NCBI RefSeq assembly: GCF_013179735.1
Contig: NZ_JABMEG010000001.1
Location: 248,001 to 312,000, forward strand
From: Permianibacter fluminis
Lineage (GTDB): Bacteria > Pseudomonadota > Gammaproteobacteria > Enterobacterales > Permianibacteraceae
DNA length: 64,000 nt
Reading direction: 5' to 3'
The notes under the pieces were generated by a model that saw only the letters and a list, made by a program, of their open reading frames with translations, searched no databases and was not told the origin of the DNA. The translations under genes were made by a program, and so were the position numbers. Every line of letters starts with the position of its first letter. Positions within the stretch are counted from its first letter, which is position 1. Of the stretch, positions 42,554 to 52,079 are shown one piece after another.

Positions 42554-43812
42554 GGCGCGGGCTCCGCGCCAGCTGACGATGCCGTACTGTGATTCGGTGT
42601 TGTTGCCAGTGGCATCGTCTGGCTTTGTGATTGGTTTGCTGAGTTGTCTTGTGAGTGGGCGTGCGAATGGTTCTGCGTATTGGCTTGCGTGGCGACAGCT
42701 TGAGCCAGATCTGTTTGAGCAGACTGCGGCGTCATCGGAATTCGCACCCGCACACAGTGGCCATCACCGCTGGCAAATTCAAACTCGCCGTTCAGCGTGA
42801 TGATCCGTTCGCGCATACCGCGCAGGCCGTTGCCTTCATTGCCGGCGCGCTGGCTGCCGTCATCCTGAATGCTGAGTTCGAGGTAACGGTCGGCGCGGTA
42901 CAGGCGGATGGCGCAGTGCTGGGCGCGGGCATGGCGGATGACATTGGTCACCGCTTCGCGCAGGACAAAACTGAGTACATTCTCGATTGCCGGTGGCAGC
43001 GTCAGATCCTGCACTTGTATCTGTTGCTCAATGCCGACGACTTGAAGCGCCTGCGCCACCCGTTTCAATTCCTGTTGCAAACCACTGCCGCGGTAGCCGG
43101 TGACGGCGTCGCGCACTTCTTGCAGCGCATCGCGGGCGGCGGTTTCGATATCGCGGATTTCGGCTTTGGCATGGTCCGGATTGCGCGCCAGCAATTTGCC
43201 GGCGAGTTCGGCCTTCAGCGTGATCAGACTGAGCGTGTGACCGAGCAGATCGTGCAGATCGCGGGCGATGCGTTCGCGTTCGGCAAGGCCGGCAAGGTAT
43301 TCGATTTCTTCCTGTTGACGCAGCAGCCGTTCGCGGCCACGGCGATTGTTGGCTTCGAACACATTGATGAAGCCGATCACGGCCGTCATCGCCAGCCCCG
43401 GTGCCCAGACCCAGATCGGCGGTTGCCGCAGCCAGGACCAGACCGCCAACACCAGCAGCACCAGCAACACATGGCGGAGGCCTTGCCGGGTTTCGTGGTA
43501 ATTGACCGACAGCGATGCCGCATAGATGAACAGGGTCGGCGCGCCGGGGTTCCATTCGGCGGCCAGAAAGCCCAGCGCCATCATCAGCGCGGTCGGCACT
43601 GGCAGCCATCGGCTCGGCAAGCGCCAGCTGATCAGATAGGCCGGCAAAAATACCGCCAGCACGGCCAAATCTCGACTGAGCAACGCCCAGTCGAATGGTC
43701 GGAAAATGTGATGGAAGAACAGGAACAGGGCATAAACCAGATAGAGCCAGGGCGCGATGCCCCGCTCTTTCGGCGGCCGCAACCACGCCCATACCGTCTG
43801 CCTTGCCACCAT
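42550..43812 (-). CDS. DesK-like sensor histidine kinase
   Basis: The product is 420 residues from the ATG at 43812, preceded by AGGGAG. The frame is open upstream, but the conserved part begins here. The N-terminus has about 5-6 membrane helices. The HisKA_3 phosphorylation site is ERIARDLHDLLGHTLSLI (His at about 187). The ATP-binding end shows VLREAVTNVIRHARA and GNEGNGLRGMRERI. The last 60 or so residues are an unusual Gln/Ser/His/Asn-rich tail without known function. Confidence 0.92.
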   Translation of the reverse strand: MVARQTVWAWLRPPKERGIAPWLYLVYALFLFFHHIFRPFDWALLSRDLAVLAVFLPAYLISWRLPSRWLPVPTALMMALGFLAAEWNPGAPTLFIYAASLSVNYHETRQGLRHVLLVLLVLAVWSWLRQPPIWVWAPGLAMTAVIGFINVFEANNRRGRERLLRQQEEIEYLAGLAERERIARDLHDLLGHTLSLITLKAELAGKLLARNPDHAKAEIRDIETAARDALQEVRDAVTGYRGSGLQQELKRVAQALQVVGIEQQIQVQDLTLPPAIENVLSFVLREAVTNVIRHARAQHCAIRLYRADRYLELSIQDDGSQRAGNEGNGLRGMRERIITLNGEFEFASGDGHCVRVRIPMTPQSAQTDLAQAVATQANTQNHSHAHSQDNSANQSQSQTMPLATTPNHSTASSAGAEPAP

Positions 43813-44003
43813 TGCGCCTGCTCCCTGTCGGTCGTACCGGCCGGCAGTATCGCCGAAGCCGGCGCCAAGCGGCAGGGGCATGGATGGCGCAGAAATGGCC
43901 AGTTCTGCACAGTCTCAGGCTGGCGGTCGCCGACCGGCCCTAGTAGCATGGCCGCCGAGCCGCGTAGGCGGACCTACCGAATTCTTTGCGTCAGGAGTCT
44001 TTT

Positions 44004-44762
44004 GTGAACCGTATGTTGATTGCCGGCGTTGCGCTGGCGGCTGTGATTGCCGGTGCCGGCTATTACGCCATTCAAGCCGGCGGTAAAGCTGCCGAATCCA
44101 CTTCCTCTTCGGCTGCTGCTGGCACTTTCACCAGCAATGCTGACCGCGCGATGTACGGTTTCGGCCTGCAAGTCGGCAACCAGATCCGCGGCAACATGGA
44201 AAATGTCCGCGCCATGGGCGCCACGCTGAATAACGACGCGCTGGCCGCCGGTTTCCGCGACGGTCTGGCCGACAAGCCGGGTCTGACCTCGGAAGAAATC
44301 AACGCTGCTGAAACCGCTTTCCGCGGCGAGCTGGAAGCGTTGGCCAAAGCCGAACACGAGAAGAAAAAGACCGAGTCGGATGCCTTCCTGACCGCCAAAG
44401 CAGGCGAAGCTGGCTGGACCAAAACCGAATCGGGCCTGCTGTACAAAGTCGTGACCGAAGGTGATGGCAAAACCAAGCCGACCAAGGCTGACACCGTGGT
44501 CGTGCACTACACCGGCACGCTGGTCGACGGCAAGAAATTCGACAGCTCGGTGGACCGCGGTCAACCGGCCGAATTCGGCGTTGGCCAGGTGATCCCGGGT
44601 TGGACCGAAGCGCTGCAGCTGATGAGCAAAGGCGCCAAGTATCAACTGGTGATCCCGTCGAACCTCGCTTATGGCGAAGCCGGTGCCGGCCAAACCATTC
44701 CGCCGAACGCGGTGCTGCTGTTTGACGTCGAACTGCTCGACATCAAAACCGCTGGCAAATAA
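44004..44762 (+). CDS. FKBP-type peptidyl-prolyl cis-trans isomerase (FkpA/Mip-like)
   Basis: The product is 252 residues from the GTG at 44004, with AGGAG 6 nt upstream. A signal or anchor helix (MLIAGVALAAVIAGAGYYAI) precedes the helical dimer region (about 35-130, YGFGLQVGNQIRGNM...). The FKBP domain follows: VVHYTGTLVDGKKFDSSVDRGQPAEFGVGQVIPGWTEAL, then YQLVIPSNLAYGEAGAG. It assists folding of periplasmic or envelope proteins. Confidence 0.95.
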   Translation: MNRMLIAGVALAAVIAGAGYYAIQAGGKAAESTSSSAAAGTFTSNADRAMYGFGLQVGNQIRGNMENVRAMGATLNNDALAAGFRDGLADKPGLTSEEINAAETAFRGELEALAKAEHEKKKTESDAFLTAKAGEAGWTKTESGLLYKVVTEGDGKTKPTKADTVVVHYTGTLVDGKKFDSSVDRGQPAEFGVGQVIPGWTEALQLMSKGAKYQLVIPSNLAYGEAGAGQTIPPNAVLLFDVELLDIKTAGK

Positions 44763-44797
44763 GTTCTGACGAAACCCGCATTCCGGGCTGGCCACAA

Positions 44798-45151
44798 ATG
44801 ACCCCGAAAGGATTGCAAACGTTTGCCGAGTTCTGGCCGTACTATCTGGCCGAGCATCGCTTGCCGTCCTGCCGGGCACTGCATTATGTCGGCACCACAG
44901 CGGCAACGCTGGGCCTGATCATCCTGCTGATGCTCGGCCTGTATTCGTGGTTGTGGCTGGTACTGATCCTCGGCTACGGCCCGGCCTGGATCGCGCATTT
45001 CGGCATCGAGAAAAACCGGCCGGCAACGTTCACCTACCCGCGCTGGTCCCTGATTGCCGATTACAAGATGTTCGGGCTGTTTCTGTCTGGCGGTTTGCAA
45101 GCCGAAATGGACAAACACAAGCACATCATCTTTTCGCCGCCGGGGCGCTGA
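44798..45151 (+). CDS. DUF962 (Mpo1-like) membrane protein
   Basis: The product is 117 residues. FAEFWPYYLAEHRLPSCRALHYVGTT is the DUF962 signature with a conserved His pair (AEHR, LHYVG). Two membrane helices follow and then AHFGIEKNRPATFTYPRWSLIADYKMF. Yeast Mpo1 is a dioxygenase acting on 2-hydroxy fatty acids. The bacterial role is not known. The gene lies 35 bp after the isomerase gene, before a terminator. Confidence 0.88.
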   Translation: MTPKGLQTFAEFWPYYLAEHRLPSCRALHYVGTTAATLGLIILLMLGLYSWLWLVLILGYGPAWIAHFGIEKNRPATFTYPRWSLIADYKMFGLFLSGGLQAEMDKHKHIIFSPPGR

Positions 45152-45163
45152 ACGTATTGCAAT

Positions 45164-45194
45164 AAAAAGGGCCGTCACTGACGGCCCTTTTTTA
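45164..45194 (+). terminator. Rho-independent terminator after the DUF962 gene
   Basis: AAAAAGGGCCGT / ACGGCCCTTTTTT stem with a CACTG loop and a terminal T-run. It may work in both directions, serving also the small minus-strand gene at 45227. Confidence 0.88.
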
Positions 45195-45226
45195 TGTACT
45201 GCGTTATTCGAATGCCGGCGGTTTAA

Positions 45227-45454
45227 TCATTGCTGTCGTTTAGCCTTGCCTGCCGCGCGCCAAGAAAAGTAGATCAAAACTGCGCCCAATAGTGCTGCAA
45301 TTATCCCCTCAATATAGGCACCCAATGGGTGCCCAAATATCATGAAGACATCAAGCTGCGGTGGAAACCCCGGAAACCATTTGGCCGTTATGAAGCTGTA
45401 GCCAGCACCAACGAGTAGATACACGCCGAAGAGTGGAAACCAAATATCAGACAT
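45227..45454 (-). CDS. Small two-helix membrane protein
   Basis: The product is 75 residues from the ATG at 45454. A GTG at 45499 overlaps the rsd stop and would add 15 polar residues. Two hydrophobic helices are seen (WFPLFGVYLLVGAGYSFI and IEGIIAALLGAVLIYFSW), and the tail is basic (RAAGKAKRQQ). No family is recognised. Its base composition is a little lower in GC than the neighbours. Confidence 0.55.
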   Translation of the reverse strand: MSDIWFPLFGVYLLVGAGYSFITAKWFPGFPPQLDVFMIFGHPLGAYIEGIIAALLGAVLIYFSWRAAGKAKRQQ

Positions 45455-45495
45455 TGAACGCTTATCGTCCTGCTTGTTCAACGCTGAGCTTGATC

Positions 45496-45960
45496 TCACG
45501 CCGCCAAATCCTCATCGCCAAACAGCAGCGCCAGCAATTCATCTTCCAGCTCGAACCGGCCAGCCAGAGCAACGCCCAGCGCGGCCAGATCGGCATCGAG
45601 ATGCTGGATCATTAGCTCGTCTTCGGCATCGGCGTAGCGATCATTGAAGGCCAGCGCCAGATCAGTACTGGCGGTGAGTTGCGGATAGCGGCTTTTGACT
45701 TCGGCTTCCGCTTCCGGGCTGGTGCGCTCGGCCTGCTGCAGCAGCTCCTGGTAGATTTCGAAATGACCGGCTGAGACATAATCGACCAGCACATTGCAGA
45801 ACTCGGCGATGGCGCTGCGGCTCGGCAGGGCAACCTGACCACTGGTCAACTGCAGATAACTCACCAGCAGACCCTTGCGGTTTTCCAACCAGCGGTCAAC
45901 CGCTTCAAAACGACCAGCAAACCGGCTCTGGGTGGCTTCGGCTTTTTTCAACATTGCCAT
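45496..45960 (-). CDS. rsd: Regulator of sigma D (Rsd/AlgQ family)
   Basis: The product is about 154 residues from the ATG at 45960, with GGGGAG upstream. The helical core VDRWLENRKGLLVSYLQL, FCNVLVDYVSAGHFEIYQELL and ALAFNDRY matches Rsd and AlgQ. By family it binds the housekeeping sigma factor in stationary phase and frees core RNA polymerase for alternative sigmas. Pseudomonas AlgQ also affects alginate production, which is relevant given the polysaccharide genes here. Confidence 0.92.
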   Translation of the reverse strand: MAMLKKAEATQSRFAGRFEAVDRWLENRKGLLVSYLQLTSGQVALPSRSAIAEFCNVLVDYVSAGHFEIYQELLQQAERTSPEAEAEVKSRYPQLTASTDLALAFNDRYADAEDELMIQHLDADLAALGVALAGRFELEDELLALLFGDEDLAA

Positions 45961-46099
45961 GGCGGCGTGTCTCCCCACACACATCTAGGCTTCCAGCCCT
46001 TTGACCCGATGTTACACACCTGAATCGATGCCCGGTAGCTCTGGCGGCAGTGGTCAGCGCTGAGTTACGCTTAATCGATCTCGCCAGCCTGCGTATGCC

Positions 46100-48007
46100 A
46101 TGACGCCATTCGGCCTGCCGTCCCGACGCTTTCTGCCTCGCCAACTGTATCTGCTGCTCAGCGCCGCGGTCGTCACCGTGCTCGGCACGCTGGCGCTGGT
46201 GCTGCTCTGGTGGCATCCGCAGACCAGCCGCACACAGCCCTGGGAATTCTGGGTTTCCATCATCGGCGCACTGGGCGTGGTGGTGCTGCTGCTGCTGGCG
46301 CTGCTGCGGGTTCGCCGCGGCCAGGCCATGCTGCACAGCCTGGAGCGCAATTTTCTCGAGTTCATGGACGCGGCCGCGGACATGATGGTGATCAGCACGC
46401 TCGACGGCCAGATCATCGACGTCAACCGGCGCACCTGCGAACTGCTCGGCTACAAGCGCGAAGAGCTGCTGAACCGGACGCTGTGGGACGTTGATATCGA
46501 TTGCTATTTGCGTCAGCACCCGCATACCCGTTACTACCTCGAACGCGGTCGCACCATCAGTTACGACACCTGGTATCGCGCCGCGGATGGTCGTCGGGTG
46601 CCGGTTGAGTCGCGCGCCCGTAAAGCCTGGTGGCGCGATCAACCTTGTCTGATCGAACTGGTGCGCGACATCACTGCGCGCAAACAGGCCGACGATGCCC
46701 TGCTCGAATCGAAAGCCGCCGTCGAGCGCGCCCGCAACCTGCTCGAAACCCGCATGCTGGAACGCACCGAGGAATTGCAGCGACGGATTATCGAACGCAA
46801 TCTGGCCGAAAAACGCGCCCGCGAATTGTCGACACTGCTGTCCGACATCATCGATTGCATGCCCTCGGTGATCATCACCGTCGATGCCCAGCGCCGGGTC
46901 ACCCAATGGAACCAGCAGGCAACGCAATTGACCGGCATCGACGCCAGTCAGGCCAACGGAAAATCGCTGAAAATTTTGCTGCCGCAATTCGATGCCCAAA
47001 TCGACAGCCTGACCGAAGCCAGCCGCTACGGTCAGCAGCAGCACGCCACCCGCATGCATGCACGACTGAACGATCTGCCGTATCTGTTTGACGTGGTGGT
47101 GTATCCGCTGCAGTCGCGCGGTCGCGGCGTCGTGATCCGGGTCGATGACATCACCGAACGGGTGCGCATGGAACAGACGCTGGTGCAGTCGGAAAAGATG
47201 CTGTCGCTCGGCGGTCTGGCCGCTGGCATGGCGCACGAGATCAACAATCCGCTCGGCGCCATTTTGCAAAGCGCGCAGAACATCGAGCGTCGCATTGCGC
47301 TCGACTGGCCGCGCAATGCCGAGCTCGCCAAACAGCTCGGCAGCAATATCAGCATCATTCACCAGTATCTGGAAAAACAGCGAATTCCGGATTTTCTGAC
47401 CGGTATCCGGGAAGCGGGCGAACGCGCCGCCGCCATTGTTTCCGACATGCTGTCGTTTGCCCGGCCCGGCACCGGCGAGTTGGTGCCGATTGATCTGGCT
47501 GCCGCAATGGACGCTGCGGTGCGTTTGGCCGCCACCGATTACAACCAGAAAAAGAAATTCGATTTCCGCCGCATCCGGGTCCAGCGCGATTACGAACCGA
47601 ACCTGCCGCGCGTGCGCGCCCAGCGCAATCAGCTGGAGCAGGTTTTTCTGAACCTGCTGACCAATGCCGCGCAGGCATTGAGCACCACCAATGATCCGCA
47701 AATCCATCTGCGCCTGTACCGGCTGGCCGGCCGCGGCGTGGTCGAGGTGCGCGACAATGGCTCCGGTATGGAAGAGACCGTGCGCAAGCGGGTGTTCGAA
47801 CCGTTTTTCACCACCAAAGATGAAGGCAGCGGCACCGGCCTCGGTTTGTCGGTGTCGTATTTTCTGGTCACCGACCAGTTGCACGGCCAAATGGAAGTGG
47901 AATCCAACCTCGGCAGCGGCAGCGTGTTCCGCATTCTTTTGCCATTTGCCGACAGCTATCCCGATGCGCTGCCGGGCCCGTCAAACCAGATCGAGTTGCC
48001 ACTCTGA
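46100..48007 (+). CDS. PAS-domain sensor histidine kinase
   Basis: The product is 635 residues. Two membrane helices (LYLLLSAAVVTVLGTLALVLL and WVSIIGALGVVVLLLLALL) precede a first PAS/PAC unit (about 85-195), a coiled coil, a second PAS (about 250-350), and a HisKA domain with GMAHEINNPLGA (His379). The HATPase shows LLTNAAQAL, DNGSGMEE and FFTTKDEGSGTGLGLSV. The HEINNPLG type is common in NtrB-like and hybrid-free kinases. No response regulator is adjacent, so it is an orphan sensor. Confidence 0.93.
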   Translation: MTPFGLPSRRFLPRQLYLLLSAAVVTVLGTLALVLLWWHPQTSRTQPWEFWVSIIGALGVVVLLLLALLRVRRGQAMLHSLERNFLEFMDAAADMMVISTLDGQIIDVNRRTCELLGYKREELLNRTLWDVDIDCYLRQHPHTRYYLERGRTISYDTWYRAADGRRVPVESRARKAWWRDQPCLIELVRDITARKQADDALLESKAAVERARNLLETRMLERTEELQRRIIERNLAEKRARELSTLLSDIIDCMPSVIITVDAQRRVTQWNQQATQLTGIDASQANGKSLKILLPQFDAQIDSLTEASRYGQQQHATRMHARLNDLPYLFDVVVYPLQSRGRGVVIRVDDITERVRMEQTLVQSEKMLSLGGLAAGMAHEINNPLGAILQSAQNIERRIALDWPRNAELAKQLGSNISIIHQYLEKQRIPDFLTGIREAGERAAAIVSDMLSFARPGTGELVPIDLAAAMDAAVRLAATDYNQKKKFDFRRIRVQRDYEPNLPRVRAQRNQLEQVFLNLLTNAAQALSTTNDPQIHLRLYRLAGRGVVEVRDNGSGMEETVRKRVFEPFFTTKDEGSGTGLGLSVSYFLVTDQLHGQMEVESNLGSGSVFRILLPFADSYPDALPGPSNQIELPL

Positions 48008-48043
48008 GTGCTGGCCGATTCAAACGGCGGTAGCATCCGGTTC

Positions 48044-48077
48044 AAAAAAAATCGCAGCCAGCAGCTGCGATTTTTTT
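48044..48077 (+). terminator. Rho-independent terminator between convergent genes
   Basis: ATCGCAGC / GCTGCGAT stem with a CAGCA loop, flanked by a run of A on the left and T on the right. It can serve both the PAS kinase and dsbB. Confidence 0.9.
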
Positions 48078-48096
48078 CGGGTAACCGCGACGCGCG

Positions 48097-48582
48097 TTAT
48101 TTGCGCAGCGCCCGCCACAGGAACATCAGCGCAAACAAGCTAAATGCCACCAGCATCCACGCGCCCATCGAAAAGCCCAGCAGGGTCCAGTCGACCTTGG
48201 CGCAATCGCCGCTGCCTTTGAGCAGCTCGGCCAGAATCTCGTTGGCCGAAAACACGTCCATCATGTATTCCAGGCTCGGACCGCAGGCCGGAATATCCGC
48301 CGGTGGCAGCGACTGCAGCCAGACCTGGCGGCCAGCCGCGGCGACACCGGCCAGACTGATCAGCACGCCGATGCCATTGACCAGCTTGGCCATCAGCGTG
48401 CCCGGCTTGGCATTGATGGCCGCCAAGACCAGAAACCAGACCGCCAGCGCGAACACCACGACCCGCTGGATGATGCAGAGCGGGCACGGGTTCAGGCCGA
48501 CAACATATTGAAAGTAATAGGCTGCAATCAGCAGCTCATGACAAAAGAAGGCCAACAAAAGATTGAAAGTACGTCCGTGCAT
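48097..48582 (-). CDS. dsbB: Disulfide bond formation protein B
   Basis: The product is 161 residues from the ATG at 48582. It has four membrane helices. The first periplasmic loop carries the quinone-linked pair Cys33-Cys36 (NPCPLC). The second loop has Cys100 and Cys127 (PACGPS...GDCAK). The order and spacing match DsbB, which re-oxidises DsbA and passes electrons to ubiquinone or menaquinone. No dsbA is in the window. Confidence 0.95.
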   Translation of the reverse strand: MHGRTFNLLLAFFCHELLIAAYYFQYVVGLNPCPLCIIQRVVVFALAVWFLVLAAINAKPGTLMAKLVNGIGVLISLAGVAAAGRQVWLQSLPPADIPACGPSLEYMMDVFSANEILAELLKGSGDCAKVDWTLLGFSMGAWMLVAFSLFALMFLWRALRK

Positions 48583-48762
48583 GGCGAATGTCTTACACGC
48601 TGGAGGGCGAAAGGACTGCCACTCTAGCGGTTCCGGCCGGCGATGCAAACGCCGTTCAAGGTGCTACAACTAGCCCAAGGTCTGGAAATCTTGCGAGCAG
48701 TCGCCGGCACGCATGCAGAAACCGAGCGAATCTCGACGGATTGGGATCCTACGGAGGCCATC

Positions 48763-48981
48763 ATGCTGATACCGAAACCCGTTTACGAAGCACTGCCCTA
48801 TGTCTATGTCGGTTTTGGCCTGATGGCCTTGGCCATGATTGAATCCGGCGTCCGCTTCATCCCCGGCGCCCTGTTGATCGTCGCCGGCCTCATCGTGCTG
48901 AACCAGCGCTTCAGCTACCGGCAGGAAGAAGCCATCCGCGCCCGCCGCAAGCAGAGCCGCAAAGTGCGGCGGCACGCATAG
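48763..48981 (+). CDS. Small membrane protein
   Basis: The product is 72 residues from the ATG at 48763, preceded by GGAGG. The start of the longer frame has no ribosome-binding site. Two hydrophobic stretches (YVYVGFGLMALAMIE and IPGALLIVAGLIVLN) are followed by a very basic tail (RQEEAIRARRKQSRKVRRHA). No family is recognised. It is divergent from dsbB. Confidence 0.55.
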   Translation: MLIPKPVYEALPYVYVGFGLMALAMIESGVRFIPGALLIVAGLIVLNQRFSYRQEEAIRARRKQSRKVRRHA

Positions 48982-49077
48982 ATTTGTTTGCGCAGGCACG
49001 CCTGAATTTACCTGCGCAGGCATGCTTGGATTTGTCTGCAACGGCATGACTGCATCGGCCTGCGCCGGAGCCGCTGA
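48982..49077. repeat. Four tandem 24-bp repeats
   Basis: Units start at 48982, 49006, 49030 and 49054, exactly 24 bp apart, sharing ATTTG..CTGCGCAGGCA-type cores that decay to the right. A fifth weak copy may follow at 49078. The array begins directly after the stop codon of the small membrane protein gene. The period is a multiple of three, so it could once have been coding. Confidence 0.65.
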
Positions 49078-49509
49078 GTTGATCTGTGAAATCAGATGGG
49101 GAAGTGCCGAGAGCACCGGCTGACAAACTTGTCCGGCGCGATTGACTGAAATCGAACGCGCCAATTTCGTGGCAGCGCATTTCGGTCAGCGGAGAATTTT
49201 TTCTTCCTTCCCACTTTTCTTCAGGCAAATAAAAAGCCCCTTTTAACGGGGGCTTCGGAAGTTTTCCAGTCTGCAGGGCTTCGTGTCCTCGAAGCTTCTT
49301 TGTGTCGCTAGCGACGGTTTTATAACACCGCAATTTTTGCTGCGCAAACTTTTTTTACAGTTTTCTGAACTCTCCACTTTTGCCGATCACGACCGCGATC
49401 CATTTTGGTCACTGCGCGGCGCGTCGGTTCGGCCTGATTGTCCGCATAGCGCACAATATGCTGCAACGCGACATAGCTGCTCGCGCTGCAGCGGGCCGGC
49501 ACGATCGGC
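49078..49509. other. Intergenic region downstream of tex, no supported gene
   Basis: This stretch holds the decayed end of the 24-bp array, the hairpin at 49225-49255 and an AT-rich section near 49315-49375. Open frames on the minus strand are short or follow the repeat and lack conserved sequence. Confidence 0.4.
49225..49255 (-). terminator. Probable terminator reading leftwards
   Basis: On the minus strand AAGCCCC and GGGGCTT pair around an 8-nt loop and are followed by TTTTATTTG. It lies about 255 bp past the tex stop, so a long 3' untranslated region or a small RNA would end here. Confidence 0.6.
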
Positions 49510-51834
49510 TTATTTTTTCTTCATGGCATCGGCCAGCAACGCACCAAAGCCGCCAACCGAAGCCGGCTTGTCCTGCTTGGGCTTGCTGCTGAAGCTGGTC
49601 GGCTGCTTGCCGCCGCCGCTCTTCGGCGTGGCACCCGTGCCGCCCTGGGCAATGATGCTGAGCGCGTCCGAGCGCAGCGACAGCGCGATCCGCTTGCGCG
49701 GAATGTCCACTTCCATGACGGTCACTTTGACCACGTCGCCGGCTTTCACGGCCTCACGCGGATCCTTGATGAAGCGATCGGCTAACTGGGAAATGTGTGC
49801 CAGTCCATCCTGGTGCACGCCGATGTCGATGAAGGCACCAAAATCGGTGACGTTGGTAACCGAACCTTCCAGCTGCATGCCGACTTTCAAATCGCTGAGG
49901 TTCTCGACCCCGTCCTTGAAGGTGGCGGTCTTGAATTCACCGCGCGGATCGCGGCCCGGCTTTTCCAGTTCGGTAACGATGTCGGTAACGGTCGGCGCGC
50001 CGAATTTCTCGTCGGTGTATTCGGTCACTTTCAGTGTGCGCAGGAAGCTGACATTGCCCATCACTTCCTTGATCGAGTTCTTGCCAGCCTTGGCCAGAAT
50101 CTTCTCGACCACCGGATAGGCTTCCGGGTGCACGGCCGAGGCATCGAGCGGATTGTCACCACCGATCACGCGCAGGAAGCCGGCAGCTTGTTCAAAGGTA
50201 CGCTCACCAAGCCGATCCACTTTCAGCAAATCGGCGCGCGATTTGAAACGGCCATTCTTGTCGCGGAAGGCGACGATATTGCTCGCCAGCGTCCGGTTCA
50301 GGCCCGACACTTTCGCCAGCAGCGGTACGGAAGCGGTATTCACATCGACGCCAACCGCGTTGACGCAATCCTCGACCACCGAATCGAGCATCTTGGCCAA
50401 TTGCGCTTGCGAGACGTCGTGCTGGTACTGGCCAACGCCGATTGATTTCGGATCGATCTTGACCAACTCGGCCAGCGGGTCCTGCAAGCGACGGGCAATC
50501 GACACCGCGCCACGATACGACACATCCAGATCCGGAAATTCGTTCGCTGCCAGTTCCGAGGCCGAATAGACCGAGGCGCCGGCTTCGCTGACCACGACCT
50601 TGGTCGCTTTGATCTCCGGATGATTCTTCAGCAGCTCGCCGGCCAGCTTGTCGGTTTCGCGCGAGGCGGTGCCGTTGCCGATGCTGATGAGGCCGACATT
50701 GAATTTGGCGCACAGCAAATACAGCTGCTTCAGCGAGCTGTTCCATTCGTTCTGCGGCTGGTGCGGATAAATGACGGAATAGTGCAGCAGTTTGCCGGTG
50801 TCATCGACGACCACGCATTTGACGCCGGTGCGCAGGCCCGGATCGAGGCCCATGGTGGTCTTGGCGCCGGCCGGCGCCGCCATCAGCAGATCGCGCAGGT
50901 TGCTGGCGAATACCCGGATGGCGTCGGCTTCGGCGCGTTCGCGCACGTCATTGAACAATTCGGTTTCGAACTTGGTCGCCAGCTTGATCCGCCAGGTCCA
51001 CTGCGCGGTTTGCATCAGCCAGGCATCGGCCGGGCGTTTTTTGTCGGCGACATGGACGTGCTCGGCGACCATCATTTCGCAGACGGCATCGGCGCGTTCG
51101 CCTTCGGCGACTTGCTGCGGCACCAGCGTCAGCGTCAGCACGCCTTCGTTGCGACCACGGAACAAGGCCAGCGCGCGGTGTGACGGGATTTTGTTGATCT
51201 GTTCCGAGAACGCAAAATAATCGCGGAATTTGGCGCCTTCCTGTTCCTTGCCTTCGACCATTTTCGAGGCGACCAGCGCGGTCTGGTTGAGCTTGGTCCG
51301 CAGCTTGGCCAACAACGCCGCGTCGTCGGCCCAGTCTTCCATCAAAATGTAACGCGCGCCTTCGAGTGCTGCGGTGACATCGGCCACGCCTTTGTCGGCG
51401 TCGACATACTTCGCCGCTTCGGCTTGCGGATCCAGCGACGGCTCACCGTGCAGTGCCAGTGCCAGCGGTTCCAGACCGGCTTCACGGGCGATTTGGCCTT
51501 TGGTGCGGCGCTTCGGTTTGTACGGCAGGTACAGATCTTCGAGTTCGGTTTTGTTCTGCACCGTGCGGATCTGGCCTTCCAGTTCCGGGGTCAGCTTGCC
51601 TTGGTCGGCAATGCTTTTCAGGATGGCACCACGACGGTCTTCCAGTTCACGCAAATAGCCGAGACGCTCTTCGAGGTTGCGCAGATCGGTATCGGTCAGG
51701 CCGCCGGTGACTTCTTTCCGGTAACGAGAAATGAATGGCACGGTGGCGCCTTCGTCGAGCAGAGCGACCGCGGCATTGACCTGCTGCGGACGGACGTTGA
51801 GTTCGGCGGCAATGCGCTGCGCGATATCCAGCAT
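49510..51834 (-). CDS. tex: Transcription accessory protein Tex
   Basis: The product is 774 residues from the ATG at 51834, with AAGGA upstream. A TTG nine bases earlier is too close to that site. Domain order is as in Tex: an N-terminal helical region ([36 protein letters not shown]), a YqgF/RNase-H-like core ([18 protein letters not shown]), helix-hairpin-helix repeats ([22 protein letters not shown]) and a C-terminal S1 domain ([28 protein letters not shown]). It is a nucleic-acid-binding factor acting with RNA polymerase. The Gly/Lys/Ser-rich tail is typical. Confidence 0.97.
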   Translation of the reverse strand: MLDIAQRIAAELNVRPQQVNAAVALLDEGATVPFISRYRKEVTGGLTDTDLRNLEERLGYLRELEDRRGAILKSIADQGKLTPELEGQIRTVQNKTELEDLYLPYKPKRRTKGQIAREAGLEPLALALHGEPSLDPQAEAAKYVDADKGVADVTAALEGARYILMEDWADDAALLAKLRTKLNQTALVASKMVEGKEQEGAKFRDYFAFSEQINKIPSHRALALFRGRNEGVLTLTLVPQQVAEGERADAVCEMMVAEHVHVADKKRPADAWLMQTAQWTWRIKLATKFETELFNDVRERAEADAIRVFASNLRDLLMAAPAGAKTTMGLDPGLRTGVKCVVVDDTGKLLHYSVIYPHQPQNEWNSSLKQLYLLCAKFNVGLISIGNGTASRETDKLAGELLKNHPEIKATKVVVSEAGASVYSASELAANEFPDLDVSYRGAVSIARRLQDPLAELVKIDPKSIGVGQYQHDVSQAQLAKMLDSVVEDCVNAVGVDVNTASVPLLAKVSGLNRTLASNIVAFRDKNGRFKSRADLLKVDRLGERTFEQAAGFLRVIGGDNPLDASAVHPEAYPVVEKILAKAGKNSIKEVMGNVSFLRTLKVTEYTDEKFGAPTVTDIVTELEKPGRDPRGEFKTATFKDGVENLSDLKVGMQLEGSVTNVTDFGAFIDIGVHQDGLAHISQLADRFIKDPREAVKAGDVVKVTVMEVDIPRKRIALSLRSDALSIIAQGGTGATPKSGGGKQPTSFSSKPKQDKPASVGGFGALLADAMKKK

Positions 51835-52079
51835 GGGAGACAAATCCTTTACGTGCGGGCCGGCATTCGGGAAAAACGCCGATCGTGGGAACCGTTGGTG
51901 TTATCGCGTAGGTCGGGTTAGCGGCTTCACCGCGCAACCCGACACATGGTGCCGCAATGGGCGGCGCATGAGACAGGCCAAAGAAATCAAAAGAATTCAA
52001 AGACACCTACGCGTTGGATGGGCCGGTCGCGGGCGTTCCAGACGCCCTTGCGACACTTCCCACATCCATTGGGGTCGGA

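Noticed and set aside
42655-44007. 450-codon open frame opposite the DesK-like kinase
   Set aside because: Shadow frame. The kinase on the minus strand is well supported.
45905-47890. 661-codon open frame opposite the PAS kinase
   Set aside because: It is a compositional shadow in GC-rich DNA. The plus strand encodes a complete kinase with all motifs, and the minus-strand protein has no recognisable domain.
48911-49333. 140-codon minus-strand frame over the 24-bp repeats
   Set aside because: It crosses a terminator-like hairpin, has no start context, and its repetitive sequence derives from the tandem array.
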